DNA of 64,000 nt from Synergistaceae bacterium (GCA_017450125.1 JAFSWZ010000028.1:1-64000); one strand, 5' to 3'; numbered from the stretch's first letter, positions 17,124-27,063 are shown. The notes: generated by a model from the sequence alone, not told the origin. Made by a program: numbers and translations.

Positions 17124-17888
17124 CTATGATGCGTTGAGTTTTTCACGGAGAATTGCGCGGAGCATTGACAGTCCTTTGCCGTGAATCTGCGAGACGCGGC
17201 TTTCCGAGACACCCATAACTGCGCCTATCTCCTTGAGGGTCAGGCCCTCGTAGTAGTACAGGCTCAGCATTGTGCGTTCACGGTCAGGGAGTTCACCGAG
17301 TGCTTCGGCGAGCTGCTGCTTCTCGCTCTCGTCGTCTAGGCGGTCTGCGGCGGTTTCGCGGTCGTCGGCGAGTGTCGCTTCTACGGGGACTTCTCCGTCG
17401 TCGAGCGGAGCAGTGTCATCAAGCGATGCGATGTACCCGCGCGAAGCCAGCTCCTGAATCTCGTAGTACTCGTCCGCGTCAACACCCATCTCCTGCATTA
17501 TCCATTCATCGCGCATCTCGCCCTTGTCCCGAAGTATCTTCTCCAACGCTTTGTTGTACTTCTGGACTTTCTCGCGGCCGGTGCGTGAAAACCAGTCGCA
17601 TTTCCGAAGTTCGTCGAGAATTGCACCCCTTATGCGCGGGATCGCGTAGGTCTGGAACACGAAGCCTTTGGACGGGTCGAACTTGTCCACTGCGTCGAGA
17701 AGCCCGAACACCCCGAAGCTGAGTATGTCCTCATAGTCCAGCCCGGAAGGCGGAGTTACTGCCATTCTGCCGACAACGTACTTTATCAGCGGAAGGTAAC
17801 GCGTTATAAGCTCATCACGGCCTTTTCCGGTGCGCGCAAATTCTTCCCACAACAATTTCTCCTCATCAGTCTTCATCTTTCCCAGCAT
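17124..17888 (-). CDS. fliA: FliA/WhiG-family flagellar sigma factor (sigma-28)
   Basis: 254 residues. It directs RNA polymerase to late flagellar and chemotaxis promoters. Region 2 is clear (LITRYLPLIKYVVGRMA, DYEDILSFGVFGLLDAVDKFDP, FQTYAIPRIRGAILDELR), with region 3 in the middle. The region 4 helix-turn-helix reads LTLKEIGAVMGVSESRVSQIH. The start is taken as ATG 17888; a GTG one codon earlier and an ATG at 17876 are alternatives. It lies 9 bases after the cheD stop. The order cheC-cheD-sigma matches the Bacillus fla/che operon. Confidence 0.95.
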   Translation of the reverse strand: MLGKMKTDEEKLLWEEFARTGKGRDELITRYLPLIKYVVGRMAVTPPSGLDYEDILSFGVFGLLDAVDKFDPSKGFVFQTYAIPRIRGAILDELRKCDWFSRTGREKVQKYNKALEKILRDKGEMRDEWIMQEMGVDADEYYEIQELASRGYIASLDDTAPLDDGEVPVEATLADDRETAADRLDDESEKQQLAEALGELPDRERTMLSLYYYEGLTLKEIGAVMGVSESRVSQIHGKGLSMLRAILREKLNAS

Positions 17889-17897
17889 CACCCCCGC

Positions 17898-18389
17898 CTA
17901 GATTTCCTTCACGCCTTTGCCGAGCGTCTTGACCTTCAGCATCCAGTTGCTCGTAGAAAACTCTATTGTCCTTCCTTTGTTCCCGCCTGTGTCTGCTGCC
18001 GCCAGCGCGATACCGAGCGAGCGGAGCTTCAGCATTGTTTCGCTGACGTTCTTTGCGCCGACCGTGAGGAAGTCCGCTGACATTCCCGGCAGGGAGAACA
18101 TCTGCGCTCCTCCGGCTATCTTTGCGCGTATCCTGTTCTTGAGCGCGCCGAGCCTGAGCATGTCGTCAATTATCTTCGGGACTGCTGTATCTGCGAACTT
18201 CCCGACTTTCTCTGAGCCTGCGAGCCCCCTGCTGTTCGGAAGCATTATGTGAGCCATGCCGGCGATTTTTGCCGTAGAGTCGTAGACCACGAGCCCGATG
18301 CACGAGCCCAGCCCGAGCGTAACGAGTTTTATCGGTGCACGGATGACTGTGAGGTCAGCCATGCCCAGAACGATAGTATTTTCTGCCAT
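17898..18389 (-). CDS. cheD: chemoreceptor glutamine deamidase CheD
   Basis: 163 residues. CheD deamidates glutamines of chemoreceptors and stimulates CheC. The Cys-His-Thr type site is visible: LVTLGLGSCIGLVVYD with the nucleophilic Cys, then MAHIMLPNS with His. A conserved FGGA-like turn (KIAGGAQMF) follows. ATG 18389 overlaps the cheC stop as ATGTGATG, with AAAGGTG just before, implying coupling with cheC. Together they form the CheC-CheD adaptation pair. Confidence 0.95.
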   Translation of the reverse strand: MAENTIVLGMADLTVIRAPIKLVTLGLGSCIGLVVYDSTAKIAGMAHIMLPNSRGLAGSEKVGKFADTAVPKIIDDMLRLGALKNRIRAKIAGGAQMFSLPGMSADFLTVGAKNVSETMLKLRSLGIALAAADTGGNKGRTIEFSTSNWMLKVKTLGKGVKEI

Positions 18390-19027
18390 CACATCACCTT
18401 TAGCTTTCTCAGGAGCAGTTCAAGTGCGTCAGGGTCAGGAATAAGTATTATGTGGCCGGAGACTTTGCGGCCTTCTTCCAGACCTTCGACGCTTAATTCT
18501 GTGTTGACGAGCAGGGCAGTCTCTCCCATCTGCCCGTATATCGATGCCACAACATCGAGTATTGAGCTCAGCATGTCATGTGCTACTCCCGGGACACTGA
18601 TCTGATGCTGAGTGCCAAGAAGCATGTTTATCGCGTTGAGGAAGGAACTCAGCACGATGTTGCCCACTTCGCTTAGTGCGCTGTCGGTCATGTCCTGCGG
18701 GATTTCCCCCACAGGAATAAACGTCCCGAACTGCTGCTTGAGCAGAAGCTCCACCATGAGCCGGGCATCTTCCTCGTTCTGTATAAATATCAGAGAGCAC
18801 TGGAAGCCTCCCAATGACCTGACGAACACAGCACCTACTATCTGCATGGGGTCTCCGTAATGTTCCCCCAAGTCGTAAATCGAGACGAGCTCGGTCTTGG
18901 GGACGGTCATCTGAATCTTGCGGTTCAGGAGGCCGCTTAATGCTGTTGCGGCGTTGCCCGTGCCGATGTTGCCGACTTCCTTGATTGCGTCAAGCTGCAA
19001 GGTGCTGAACGATTCCATGTCTGACAT
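18389..19027 (-). CDS. cheC: CheY-P phosphatase CheC
   Basis: 212 residues. CheC dephosphorylates CheY-P in adaptation. Both phosphatase centres with E-x3-N are present: IKEVGNIGTGNAATAL near residue 14 and SEVGNIVLSSFLNAI near residue 117. Between them lie the strands around VGAVFVRSLGGFQCSLIF. The start is ATG 19027, preceded by AGGAG that overlaps the cheA stop; a longer frame upstream lies inside cheA. cheC follows cheA directly, in the place where a cheW gene is often found. Confidence 0.93.
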   Translation of the reverse strand: MSDMESFSTLQLDAIKEVGNIGTGNAATALSGLLNRKIQMTVPKTELVSIYDLGEHYGDPMQIVGAVFVRSLGGFQCSLIFIQNEEDARLMVELLLKQQFGTFIPVGEIPQDMTDSALSEVGNIVLSSFLNAINMLLGTQHQISVPGVAHDMLSSILDVVASIYGQMGETALLVNTELSVEGLEEGRKVSGHIILIPDPDALELLLRKLKVM

Positions 19028-19037
19028 CGGGAGTCTC

Positions 19038-21110
19038 CTAGTTCTTCGTCGAGTAGAACGATGCAACGTCAAGGATAAGCGCAACGTTGCCGTCTCCGAG
19101 TATCGTGCCGCCCGTTATGCCGTCAATCTTGCTCAGGAAGCGGCCGAGAGACTTGATGACGATTTCCTGCTGTCCGATGAGCTGGCTCACGATGAAGCCT
19201 ATCTTGTTCTTGCCGATCTTCACCACAACAACGGGGTATTCGTCCCTGTCGCGCTCGATGTCGTCTGTCCCGAGAATGTCCCCGAGAATGTTCAGCGAGA
19301 GCACCTCTCCGCGAAGGAGTGTCGTAGGTTCGCCGTGAACTGTCTTGATGTCTTCCTTGCGCACCATTATGGTTTCTTCGACGTTCTCGAGGGAGATAGC
19401 GTAGGTCTCGTTGCCGACCTTAATGAGTAGCGACAACACGATAGCCAGCGTCAGAGGAAGCCTGATGTAAACGTGAGTGCCCTCGTTCTTCTTGCTGACA
19501 AGGTCAAACTGTCCGCCAAGCTGTTCAACTTTCGTCTTGACCGCGTCCATTCCCACTCCGCGCCCGGAAAGGTCTGTTATCTGCTTCGCCATGCTGAAGC
19601 CGGGAAGAAGGACTATCTGTGTTGCCTCCTCGTCGCTCATTATGGCGGCTCTGTCCTCAGTGAGAATCCCGCGCTCAATGGCCTTCTGCTTCACGCGCTC
19701 GGGGTCAATGCCTGCGCCGTCGTCGCTGACCTCGATAACAACGCCGCTTCCTTCTTGGTATGCCGCGATTTTCAGAGTACCTTTCTCGGGCTTGCCGAGT
19801 GCCTTGCGTTCGTCGGGGTGCTCGATGCCGTGATCCATAGAGTTGCGGATGAGGTGAACCATCGGGTCGCCGATCTCGTCGATGACTGTACGGTCAAGTT
19901 CAGTGTCTTCGCCTTCAAGGACAAGCTCAACGTTCTTGTTGAGGGTTTTGCTGAGGTCGCGGATAAGACGCGGGAATCTGTCGAACGTGAAACTTACCGG
20001 GACCATCCTCAGCTTCGTAACGAGCTCCTGAATGTCGCCGGAAATTCTGCCCAGCTGTGATAGCGTCTCGTCAAACTGCCTCAGCCTTGCTTCCTGAACA
20101 AGACGCTCAATTCTTGCACGCGAGATAACGAGCTCACCCACGAGGTTCATGAGCTTATCCAGCCTGCCGATGTCAACCCTGACTGTCTGGCTGGACTTCT
20201 TTGCGCCTTCCTTCTTGGCCGGTGCTGCTGATGCGGCGGGTCTGGCTGGCGCGCTTGAAGCAGGTGCGGGTGCAGAGACTTCGGGCGCAGGTGCTGCTTC
20301 GGGTGCAGGTGCTGCTGCCTGTGCTGGAGTGGCGGCGGGTGCTGGAACTGCGTCTGCCTTGACCTCATCGACATCTGCACTCTGAACATCGCCTATCTTC
20401 TCGATTGCGGCTTTGACCTCCTCAGCTGATGCGGGAGTCGCAACGTAAATCGTGAACTCGAACTCGAACTCCTCACGTTCCAGCGCGTCCGTCGGGGGCT
20501 CTGCGCGGAAAATCTCTCCCATCTCCTCAAGCCTGTTCACCACCATGTAGGCACGTGCGGCCTTCAGAAGGCACGACTGGCTGAGCGTTACATGTACGCT
20601 GTAGGCGTTGCTGCCTTCGTCGTTGGCTTTCTTGGCCCAGTCGGCATCCTGAGACGAGACGGTACCTCCTGCCGGTGCGGCCTCTGCTGGAGCGGCTGGT
20701 GCGGCAGAAGGGGCAGCTTCTGCAGGAGCTTTGTTGCGGAGCTGTGCTACCATGTCCGACACGTCAATGTGTGCATCGTTCCCGCCGCCTCTGATGCTGT
20801 CCGCCATCGCCTGAAGGTTATCCAGTCCCGTGAACAGAAGGTTCATGTCCGCTTCGGTGAGGGGACGCGTACCCTTCCTGGCTTCGTCGAGACGGTCTTC
20901 CATCGCGTGGGTAAGCCCCATCATCTGCGTGAAGCCCATCGTTCCAGCCATTCCCTTAAGCGTGTGGGCACTCCTGAAGATTTCGTTGATTACGTCCATA
21001 TCAACCATATCTTTCTCGAGTGCCAGCAGCATATCGTCAAGTCTCTGTAAATTGTCGTCAGTTTCGTCGAGGAACGCCCCGAGATACTGACTCATATCCA
21101 TATCTGACAA
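19038..21110 (-). CDS. cheA: chemotaxis sensor histidine kinase CheA
   Basis: 690 residues. P1 (HPt) domain at about 1-110 with the phosphorylated His49 in RSAHTLKGMAG. A P2-like CheY/CheB-binding domain lies at about 170-250, then an Ala/Pro-rich linker. The P3 dimerisation helix (RLDKLMNLVGELVIS) follows. The P4 kinase domain has an N box (HLIRNSMDHGIE), G1 (DDGAGIDP) and G2 (GRGVGMDAVKT). The P5 CheW-like domain is at the C-terminus. The start is TTG at 21110, ten bases after GGGGG; ATG 21101 or 21095 are alternatives. Part of the flhA-to-fliA operon. No cheW is present in the operon. Confidence 0.96.
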   Translation of the reverse strand: MSDMDMSQYLGAFLDETDDNLQRLDDMLLALEKDMVDMDVINEIFRSAHTLKGMAGTMGFTQMMGLTHAMEDRLDEARKGTRPLTEADMNLLFTGLDNLQAMADSIRGGGNDAHIDVSDMVAQLRNKAPAEAAPSAAPAAPAEAAPAGGTVSSQDADWAKKANDEGSNAYSVHVTLSQSCLLKAARAYMVVNRLEEMGEIFRAEPPTDALEREEFEFEFTIYVATPASAEEVKAAIEKIGDVQSADVDEVKADAVPAPAATPAQAAAPAPEAAPAPEVSAPAPASSAPARPAASAAPAKKEGAKKSSQTVRVDIGRLDKLMNLVGELVISRARIERLVQEARLRQFDETLSQLGRISGDIQELVTKLRMVPVSFTFDRFPRLIRDLSKTLNKNVELVLEGEDTELDRTVIDEIGDPMVHLIRNSMDHGIEHPDERKALGKPEKGTLKIAAYQEGSGVVIEVSDDGAGIDPERVKQKAIERGILTEDRAAIMSDEEATQIVLLPGFSMAKQITDLSGRGVGMDAVKTKVEQLGGQFDLVSKKNEGTHVYIRLPLTLAIVLSLLIKVGNETYAISLENVEETIMVRKEDIKTVHGEPTTLLRGEVLSLNILGDILGTDDIERDRDEYPVVVVKIGKNKIGFIVSQLIGQQEIVIKSLGRFLSKIDGITGGTILGDGNVALILDVASFYSTKN

Positions 21111-21137
21111 AGTATGTATTCCCCCTTCAAGAATTTA

Positions 21138-22217
21138 TCATTTAACCAGTCTGACCATAGCATCAGGTATTTCGTTGAGCGGCAGAACTTCGTCGACTAC
21201 TCCGGCATCAACGGCAGCTTTAGGCATTCCGTAGACAACGCAGGTCTTCTGGCTCTCTGCGATGACGTACGCACCTTTCCTCTTGAGCGCGACAGCTCCG
21301 TCCGTGCCGTCCCTGCCCATTCCTGTAAGGATTACGCACAGGACATTTCCGCCGTATTCGTCAGCAACGCTCAGGAACATGATGTTGGCGGCAGGTTTCA
21401 CCGAGAGTACAGGAGGAGCATCAGACAGTCCGCACACTGCAGTGCCGCTGCGCCTCTTGACGATTAGGTGGCTTCCGCCCGGAGCGATGACTACTCTGCC
21501 GGGTTTCAGCGTGAGTCCCTCGAAGCCCTCGACCACCTCGACCGCTGACGTGTCGTTGAGACGTTTCGCGAAAGACGTAGTGAACTCTTTGGGCATATGC
21601 TGCGTAATCACGATCGGCACAGGGAACTTCTTGGGGAGCTTGGGGATGAGTTCGCTCAACGCCATAGGCCCGCCCGTTGAACTCGCGATCGCCACGATGT
21701 CATAGCGTCCCGTCAGGTTCATGGGAGGGTTCATCCTCCTGAAGTCTGGTGCTCTCGGCAAAGTGTGCTGGGGCTGCGAGATCAGACCTGCCTTTGTCCT
21801 AAGGCGCGCTGTGCTTGCGGCTATTACCTTGTCGATAATCTCATGTCCGATGGTCTTGATGTTCAGGGAAATTGAGCCTGACGGTTTGCCGATAAAGTCA
21901 ACGCATCCGAGCGCGAGTGCCTTTAAGGTTGTCTCTGCGCCCTCCTGCGTCATTGAGCTGACCATTATCACGGGGAGCGGGTTAGTCCGCATTATCTCTT
22001 CAAGTGCCGTGAGGCCGTCCATGTTGGGCATCTCTACGTCCATCGTAACAACGTCGGGCTTCAGCTTCTGTATCTGCGCGATTGCGTCTTTGCCGTCGCG
22101 TGCTGTACCTGCAACTTCGATGCGCGGGTCTGAACGCAGAATGTCGCTGATGAACTGCCGCATCAATGCGCTGTCGTCGACTACCAGTACCCTTATTTTT
22201 CCGCCCCTGGGTATCAT
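21138..22217 (-). CDS. cheB: chemotaxis protein-glutamate methylesterase CheB
   Basis: 359 residues. It demethylates (and may deamidate) chemoreceptors after phosphorylation by CheA. The receiver domain at about 8-125 has VLVVDDSALMR and the phospho-Asp in DVEMPNMDG. The methylesterase domain has the Ser of IASSTGGPMAL, the His of ITQHMPKEF and the Asp of GMGRDGTDGA. ATG start at 22217, with AGGAGA about 13 bases upstream. It lies between flhG and cheA, the same order as in Bacillus. Confidence 0.97.
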   Translation of the reverse strand: MIPRGGKIRVLVVDDSALMRQFISDILRSDPRIEVAGTARDGKDAIAQIQKLKPDVVTMDVEMPNMDGLTALEEIMRTNPLPVIMVSSMTQEGAETTLKALALGCVDFIGKPSGSISLNIKTIGHEIIDKVIAASTARLRTKAGLISQPQHTLPRAPDFRRMNPPMNLTGRYDIVAIASSTGGPMALSELIPKLPKKFPVPIVITQHMPKEFTTSFAKRLNDTSAVEVVEGFEGLTLKPGRVVIAPGGSHLIVKRRSGTAVCGLSDAPPVLSVKPAANIMFLSVADEYGGNVLCVILTGMGRDGTDGAVALKRKGAYVIAESQKTCVVYGMPKAAVDAGVVDEVLPLNEIPDAMVRLVK

Positions 22218-22268
22218 GCTGTCTTGCTGTCTCCTTTCTGTTTGCTGTGTGATTGCGTAATTATAGCC

Positions 22269-23246
22269 TTATTTCTCGTCTGAGAATAAACTCTTCGTAA
22301 GCCGCCTAAAGAATGACCTGACTCCTCCGCCCTCCGGCTGTCTGAGAGCTTCAGGCTTTATGTCCGCGCCCTCGCACAGCTTCAGGAGTTCTCCGGCCAA
22401 GTTCCTGACGCAGATGCTGGCATTGGACTCCGGGTCAGTCCTGTAGAAGATCTTGCGGGCCTTGACGGAACGCTCTATCGCCTCATCCCTGAGGACGTAA
22501 CCCAAGTACACGGGAGCGTTGCCCAGAAACTGCATCGACGCGAGCTTTATACGTTCTGCGACTTCTGAGGCTTCGCGGGAACTTTCCGCCATGTTCACGA
22601 CAAGCATAAGGCCGGTAGTTGCTCCCTCGATGCTCTCCCATGCCGCCGCACCGAGAGACTTTATCACACCGTAAGCATCTCGTATGCTCGTGGGCTCTGG
22701 GGTGGTTACGAGTATCGTTATCTCCGACGCGTAGGCGAACGACAGAACGCCCCTGTGAATCCCTGCTCCTGCGTCCATAATGAGGTAGTCAGAGAGCGTC
22801 TCGATGCCGGACATTCGCTCAAACAGCCTCTCCATGTCGTTATCATCAAGGTCGGCAATGTCCTTCAAGCCCACGCCTCCGGGAAGAAGCGCGACTGCTC
22901 CGTTCCTTGCGGTAGCTCTCTGCGAAGTCCTGAAGTGGACAAGAATTTCGTTGAGGCTGCGAGAGCCGTCGATGAGGTGCGAGATGTTATAGCGTGCGTT
23001 GTTGACCCCGCAAAGTATGTCCAGATTCGCCATGCCCAAATCTGCATCTATGAGGACGACTCTCTTGCCGAAATCTGCCAGCGCAAATGACAATGCCGCC
23101 GCAATGTTGCTCTTTCCGACTCCTCCCTTGCCGCTCAGAATTGAGAGCGTGTGCAGCCTCTGAGGGGGAGTATTCTTCTGCCTGTTGTCTTGTACCATAC
23201 GCCTTAATTCTCCAGCCTGATCGGGATTGTATTCATAACGCGCCAT
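22269..23246 (-). CDS. flhG: flagellar number regulator FlhG (MinD/ParA-like ATPase)
   Basis: 325 residues. It is a deviant Walker A ATPase that limits flagellar number and works against FlhF. Visible: an N-terminal basic segment able to stimulate FlhF GTPase, the P-loop ILSGKGGVGKSN, the Walker A-prime region VVLIDADLGMANLD, and DAGAGIHRGVL. A membrane-targeting-type tail ends the protein (SFFRRLTKSLF). The ATG at 23246 follows the flhF stop by a few bases, and its ribosome site (GAGGCAG) overlaps that stop. Confidence 0.93.
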   Translation of the reverse strand: MARYEYNPDQAGELRRMVQDNRQKNTPPQRLHTLSILSGKGGVGKSNIAAALSFALADFGKRVVLIDADLGMANLDILCGVNNARYNISHLIDGSRSLNEILVHFRTSQRATARNGAVALLPGGVGLKDIADLDDNDMERLFERMSGIETLSDYLIMDAGAGIHRGVLSFAYASEITILVTTPEPTSIRDAYGVIKSLGAAAWESIEGATTGLMLVVNMAESSREASEVAERIKLASMQFLGNAPVYLGYVLRDEAIERSVKARKIFYRTDPESNASICVRNLAGELLKLCEGADIKPEALRQPEGGGVRSFFRRLTKSLFSDEK

Positions 23247-23252
23247 CTGCCT

Positions 23253-24728
23253 CTAACGCTTTCGTTCGTCTTCGGACTTCATCAGGAAATCCGCTATACG
23301 TGAACCTGTCGCAGTCTCTATGTCTTTGGGGACGTTCTGCCCGACCGTCAGGAACGACACAGGACAGCCTACTACCTGCTGAATGTTGAAGATTGAGCCG
23401 TAGCTTACCGTCTCGTCAAGTTTCGTGAAAAGCAGGTGGGACACCGGGATGTTGGGGATGTGTTCGACAACGTCAAGCATGTCCTTGTACTTCATGTTTG
23501 CGGAGAGCACAAGATGTACGGCATCGGGCATGAAGGCATTGTAGATGTTCTCGAACAGATCCATGTTCTTCTTGTCGCGCTGAGACCTTCCGGCAGTGTC
23601 GAGAAGGATTATCTCTGCGTTGTCGTGTTCCTCGACTGCGTTGGGTATTGTGTTTATGTCAAAGATTATCTCTATCGGCACGCCGAGAATCTTCGCGTAC
23701 GTCTTGAGCTGTTCGACCGCTGCGATCCTGTACGTGTCCGCCGTGAGCAATAACACTTTCTTGTGCTCCCAGAGTGCTTTGATTGCGGCGAGCTTGGCGA
23801 TTGTCGTGGTCTTGCCGACACCTGTAGGGCCGAGAAGCATGACCTTTCTGCCACCTACGGCATCTCCTCCGTTGTCGCCCGAGCACTCTATCTGTGTTGC
23901 CAGCCATTTCGTGAAGGGAAGTTTCTTGCTCTTGTCCTTCTTCGAGGCTATTGCGTAATCAGCGAGGAGTTTGCGTATATACCTTTCGTCGACATCCGAA
24001 GCCCTGAGCCGTCCCTCGACTCCCGAGTCTTCCTGCGAGAGCTGCGGCATAGGCTGGAATGTCTGAGCCTGAACAGGGGCTCTCTGCTGTACAGCGACAG
24101 AGACACCGTTCTCGACAGCAGTGATTCTCTGAAGCAGAACGTCTATTCTGTCGGCAAGCGCGCCCACCTGATCCCTGAGCATCCTTGCGTCGCTGTCGGA
24201 CATTGACGGTGCGGCAGGAACTGCGGGAACTGGCTGCTGAGGCGGCATGACCGGCGCGGGCTGCGGCGGAGGCGTAACGGGTGCGGGACGTGTGGTGAGG
24301 CCGTAAGCGTTTCTGAGGCCTTCGGGGGAAATCTGTATGTTCTCGCCCTGCGGAAGCCTGTAGCCTTCTTCCCCGAGAGGTGCGGTAGGTTCGGCAGGCG
24401 CAGACGACGAGAGACTCCCTCCGCGTTCCTTGAACTCCATCAGCTTCTGGAACGCTATAAGGTTCTCGCGCCTCGTGTCCTCGTCCATCGTCGAAGCTGT
24501 TGATGTTACGGTTGCCTGTCTGGGTCTGGGCTGAGGCCGGGTGTCGTCTTCCTCGAGGATTCCGGCCGTAACCTTCAGGACAGAACGCTTGAACATCCCC
24601 AATACGCCGCCTTCCTTTATCATCTGCGTTGAGAGGATGACTGCGTCTCTTCCCAGACGTTCAGCGGCTAGCCTGAGAGCTTCTGCGTCGTCTTTTGCGG
24701 TGAAAGTTATCTGGTTAGTAACCCGCAT
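23253..24728 (-). CDS. flhF: flagellar SRP-type GTPase FlhF
   Basis: 491 residues. It sets the place of flagellar assembly. There is an N-terminal basic B domain (residues 1-60), a long Pro/Gln/Ala-rich linker to about residue 190, then the N and G domains of the SRP-GTPase family. G1 is LLGPTGVGKTTTIAKLA, G3 is LLDTAGRSQRD, and TKLDETVSYG is the G4/G5 region. ATG start at 24728. flhF and flhG together predict controlled (probably polar or lateral patterned) flagellation. Confidence 0.95.
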   Translation of the reverse strand: MRVTNQITFTAKDDAEALRLAAERLGRDAVILSTQMIKEGGVLGMFKRSVLKVTAGILEEDDTRPQPRPRQATVTSTASTMDEDTRRENLIAFQKLMEFKERGGSLSSSAPAEPTAPLGEEGYRLPQGENIQISPEGLRNAYGLTTRPAPVTPPPQPAPVMPPQQPVPAVPAAPSMSDSDARMLRDQVGALADRIDVLLQRITAVENGVSVAVQQRAPVQAQTFQPMPQLSQEDSGVEGRLRASDVDERYIRKLLADYAIASKKDKSKKLPFTKWLATQIECSGDNGGDAVGGRKVMLLGPTGVGKTTTIAKLAAIKALWEHKKVLLLTADTYRIAAVEQLKTYAKILGVPIEIIFDINTIPNAVEEHDNAEIILLDTAGRSQRDKKNMDLFENIYNAFMPDAVHLVLSANMKYKDMLDVVEHIPNIPVSHLLFTKLDETVSYGSIFNIQQVVGCPVSFLTVGQNVPKDIETATGSRIADFLMKSEDERKR

Positions 24729-24774
24729 TGAGTGTACCCTTTAGCATAATAATTATTTATTCTCATGTTCATAG

Positions 24775-26937
24775 CTACTCCACCATTCCGACTGTCTTTA
24801 TCTGTACTCCGCGCGTTATCTCGTTGTACGACACAACGAAGATGTTGCTTATCGAGCCTTCAATGAGCCTGCGCACAATCAGCCTCACATCAGGGTGAAC
24901 CAGCAGCACGGGCGGAAGGTTCTTGACGATCATCTCTTCCATTGCGCGGGATATTGCGGAAATCATCCTCTGAACTTCGCGCGGGTCTAAGTTCAGCTGC
25001 CAGCCCCGTGCCAAATCTCCGTCAACACCGGCCGTAATCTTCTGCTCCCAGTTCGGCGAGAGAGTCGCGGCTGTAATCACTCCGTCCGGGCCCTGAATCT
25101 TCAAGGAGATTAGGCGTGAGAGTGCTTCTCTTGCGCGTTCGGTGAGGAAGTCGACACTACGGGACATCTTGCCGAAGTCAGCGAGTGCCTCAAAGATCGT
25201 AACGAGGTCGCGTATCGGTATCTGTTCGCGTATGAGGTTTTGCAGAACCTTCTGAATCTCACCCAGAGACAGCGACGCTAACAGGTCATTGACGACAGCA
25301 GGAGAGTTCTCCTTGACCATGTCAGTGAGCTTCTGGACTTCCTGACGCGTGAGGAGTTCTGCGCCGTTCTTCCTGATTACCTCGCTCAAATGCGTTGCAA
25401 GCACTGACGGAGCATCAACGACCGTGTAACCCATCGCCTCTGCCTTGTCCCGCAGGTCTGGCGAAATCCACAGCGCGGGAAGCCCGAATGCCGGTTCTTT
25501 CGTGGGAACGCCGATGAGGTCTTCTGCGACTGCTCCTGTGTTCATGGCGAGGTAGTGGTCGGGGAGAAGTTCGCCTCTTCCGGCCTCTGCACCCTTCACC
25601 CTTAATATGTACTCTGTGGGCTTTATCTGTATGTTGTCGCGGATTCGTATCGGCGGAACGACAATCCCCATCTCTAAGGCCATCTGCTTGCGTATCGTGC
25701 CGATTCTGTCGAGCATGTCTCCGCCCTGTCCCGGGTCAATCAGCGGGATAATCGCGTACCCAATCTCTGCCTCCATCGGTTCAACCGTGAGGAGCTTCAT
25801 CACGTCTTCAGGAGACACCGGCTCGGCCTTCGGAGGTTCGGCCTGTGCTCCGGGCGCGGAAGGTGCTCCGGGTGCTCCGGCGGGGACTTGGCCTGCTGTT
25901 CCGGGTGCGAGTGCGGCCTGTTCTTCGGCGTTGATTGCCTGAACGTTCGCTTCACGGCTGACGGCATAGCCCAGTGCTCCCGTGAGTAAGGACAACGACA
26001 CGAAAGGCACTGTAGGCAGTCCGGGAATAAGTCCCATCGACATAAGCATACCCGAAGCGATATACAGCGGTCTCGGGTAACGCGTGAAGGAGTTGATGAG
26101 GTCCGGGCCAAGTTCTGAGCTTGCGGCGGCACGCGTAACGATTACGCCCATTGCGGTAGACATCAGCAGGGCGGGAATCTGTCCGACGAGTCCGTCCCCT
26201 ACGGTAAGAAGGCTGTAATGTCCTGCTGCCTGAGCCGCGTCCATTCCGCGCATGAAGATTCCGATTGAGAGCCCGCCGACAATGTTTATCGTGGTGATTA
26301 TGAGGCCGGCGATTGCGTCTCCCTTCACGAACTTGCTTGCACCGTCCATCGCTCCATAGAAGTCCGCCTCGCGCTGAATGTCCTGCCTTCTCTGCTTCGC
26401 TCCCTGCTCGTCGATAAGTCCGCTGTTGAGGTCAGCATCAATTGACATCTGCTTGCCAGGCATTGCGTCGAGAGTGAAACGCGCGGCGACTTCTGCGACA
26501 CGTTCAGCACCCTTAGTGATTACCAGCATCTGAATGATGACCAGAATCAGGAACATGATTATTCCCACGACGTAATTTCCGCCGACAACGAAATTCCCGA
26601 AGGCGTTGATGAGTTCGCCTGCGTTGCCGTAAAGCAGTATGAGCCTCGTTGTGGAGACGTTGAGCGACAGGCGGAACAGCGTAGAAATCAGGAGCAGCGT
26701 CGGGAAGATAGAGAGGTCTAACGCTCTCTTGACGTAGAACGTAACAAGCAGCGTAACCACGCCGAGAGTTATGTTCATCGCGAGCAGTATATCAATGAGC
26801 CAGGTCGGCAGGGGAACGACCATCATGATGATGATGAGCACCATAAGGAGAGCCACGCCGATATCGGAATAGCTCTGAACCTTCTTGCGCATACTTGGTA
26901 CGCTTGCGGCGGCGGCCTCTGGCAAAGTGAAACTCAT
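24775..26937 (-). CDS. flhA: flagellar export apparatus protein FlhA
   Basis: 720 residues. It is the nonameric export-gate protein of the flagellar type III system. About eight membrane helices lie in residues 20-330, including the conserved FHIPEP-type loop (TLDAMPGKQMSIDADLNSG). A short Ala/Pro linker leads to the C-terminal cytoplasmic ring domain, where chaperone-substrate complexes dock. The gene is first in this operon; flhB and fliR, usually just upstream, are not here. The upstream neighbour is the divergent putP region. Confidence 0.97.
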   Translation of the reverse strand: MSFTLPEAAAASVPSMRKKVQSYSDIGVALLMVLIIIMMVVPLPTWLIDILLAMNITLGVVTLLVTFYVKRALDLSIFPTLLLISTLFRLSLNVSTTRLILLYGNAGELINAFGNFVVGGNYVVGIIMFLILVIIQMLVITKGAERVAEVAARFTLDAMPGKQMSIDADLNSGLIDEQGAKQRRQDIQREADFYGAMDGASKFVKGDAIAGLIITTINIVGGLSIGIFMRGMDAAQAAGHYSLLTVGDGLVGQIPALLMSTAMGVIVTRAAASSELGPDLINSFTRYPRPLYIASGMLMSMGLIPGLPTVPFVSLSLLTGALGYAVSREANVQAINAEEQAALAPGTAGQVPAGAPGAPSAPGAQAEPPKAEPVSPEDVMKLLTVEPMEAEIGYAIIPLIDPGQGGDMLDRIGTIRKQMALEMGIVVPPIRIRDNIQIKPTEYILRVKGAEAGRGELLPDHYLAMNTGAVAEDLIGVPTKEPAFGLPALWISPDLRDKAEAMGYTVVDAPSVLATHLSEVIRKNGAELLTRQEVQKLTDMVKENSPAVVNDLLASLSLGEIQKVLQNLIREQIPIRDLVTIFEALADFGKMSRSVDFLTERAREALSRLISLKIQGPDGVITAATLSPNWEQKITAGVDGDLARGWQLNLDPREVQRMISAISRAMEEMIVKNLPPVLLVHPDVRLIVRRLIEGSISNIFVVSYNEITRGVQIKTVGMVE

Positions 26938-27063
26938 CCCCGTTCAATTGCAGAATAAATGTTGTGGAAAATCAGCCTTGTATTTTACACGAAAAGCCGT
27001 AAAACAGGAAACCATACTATAATCTACAGCCAGCATCACAAATCTCACAGGAGGTACTACATC

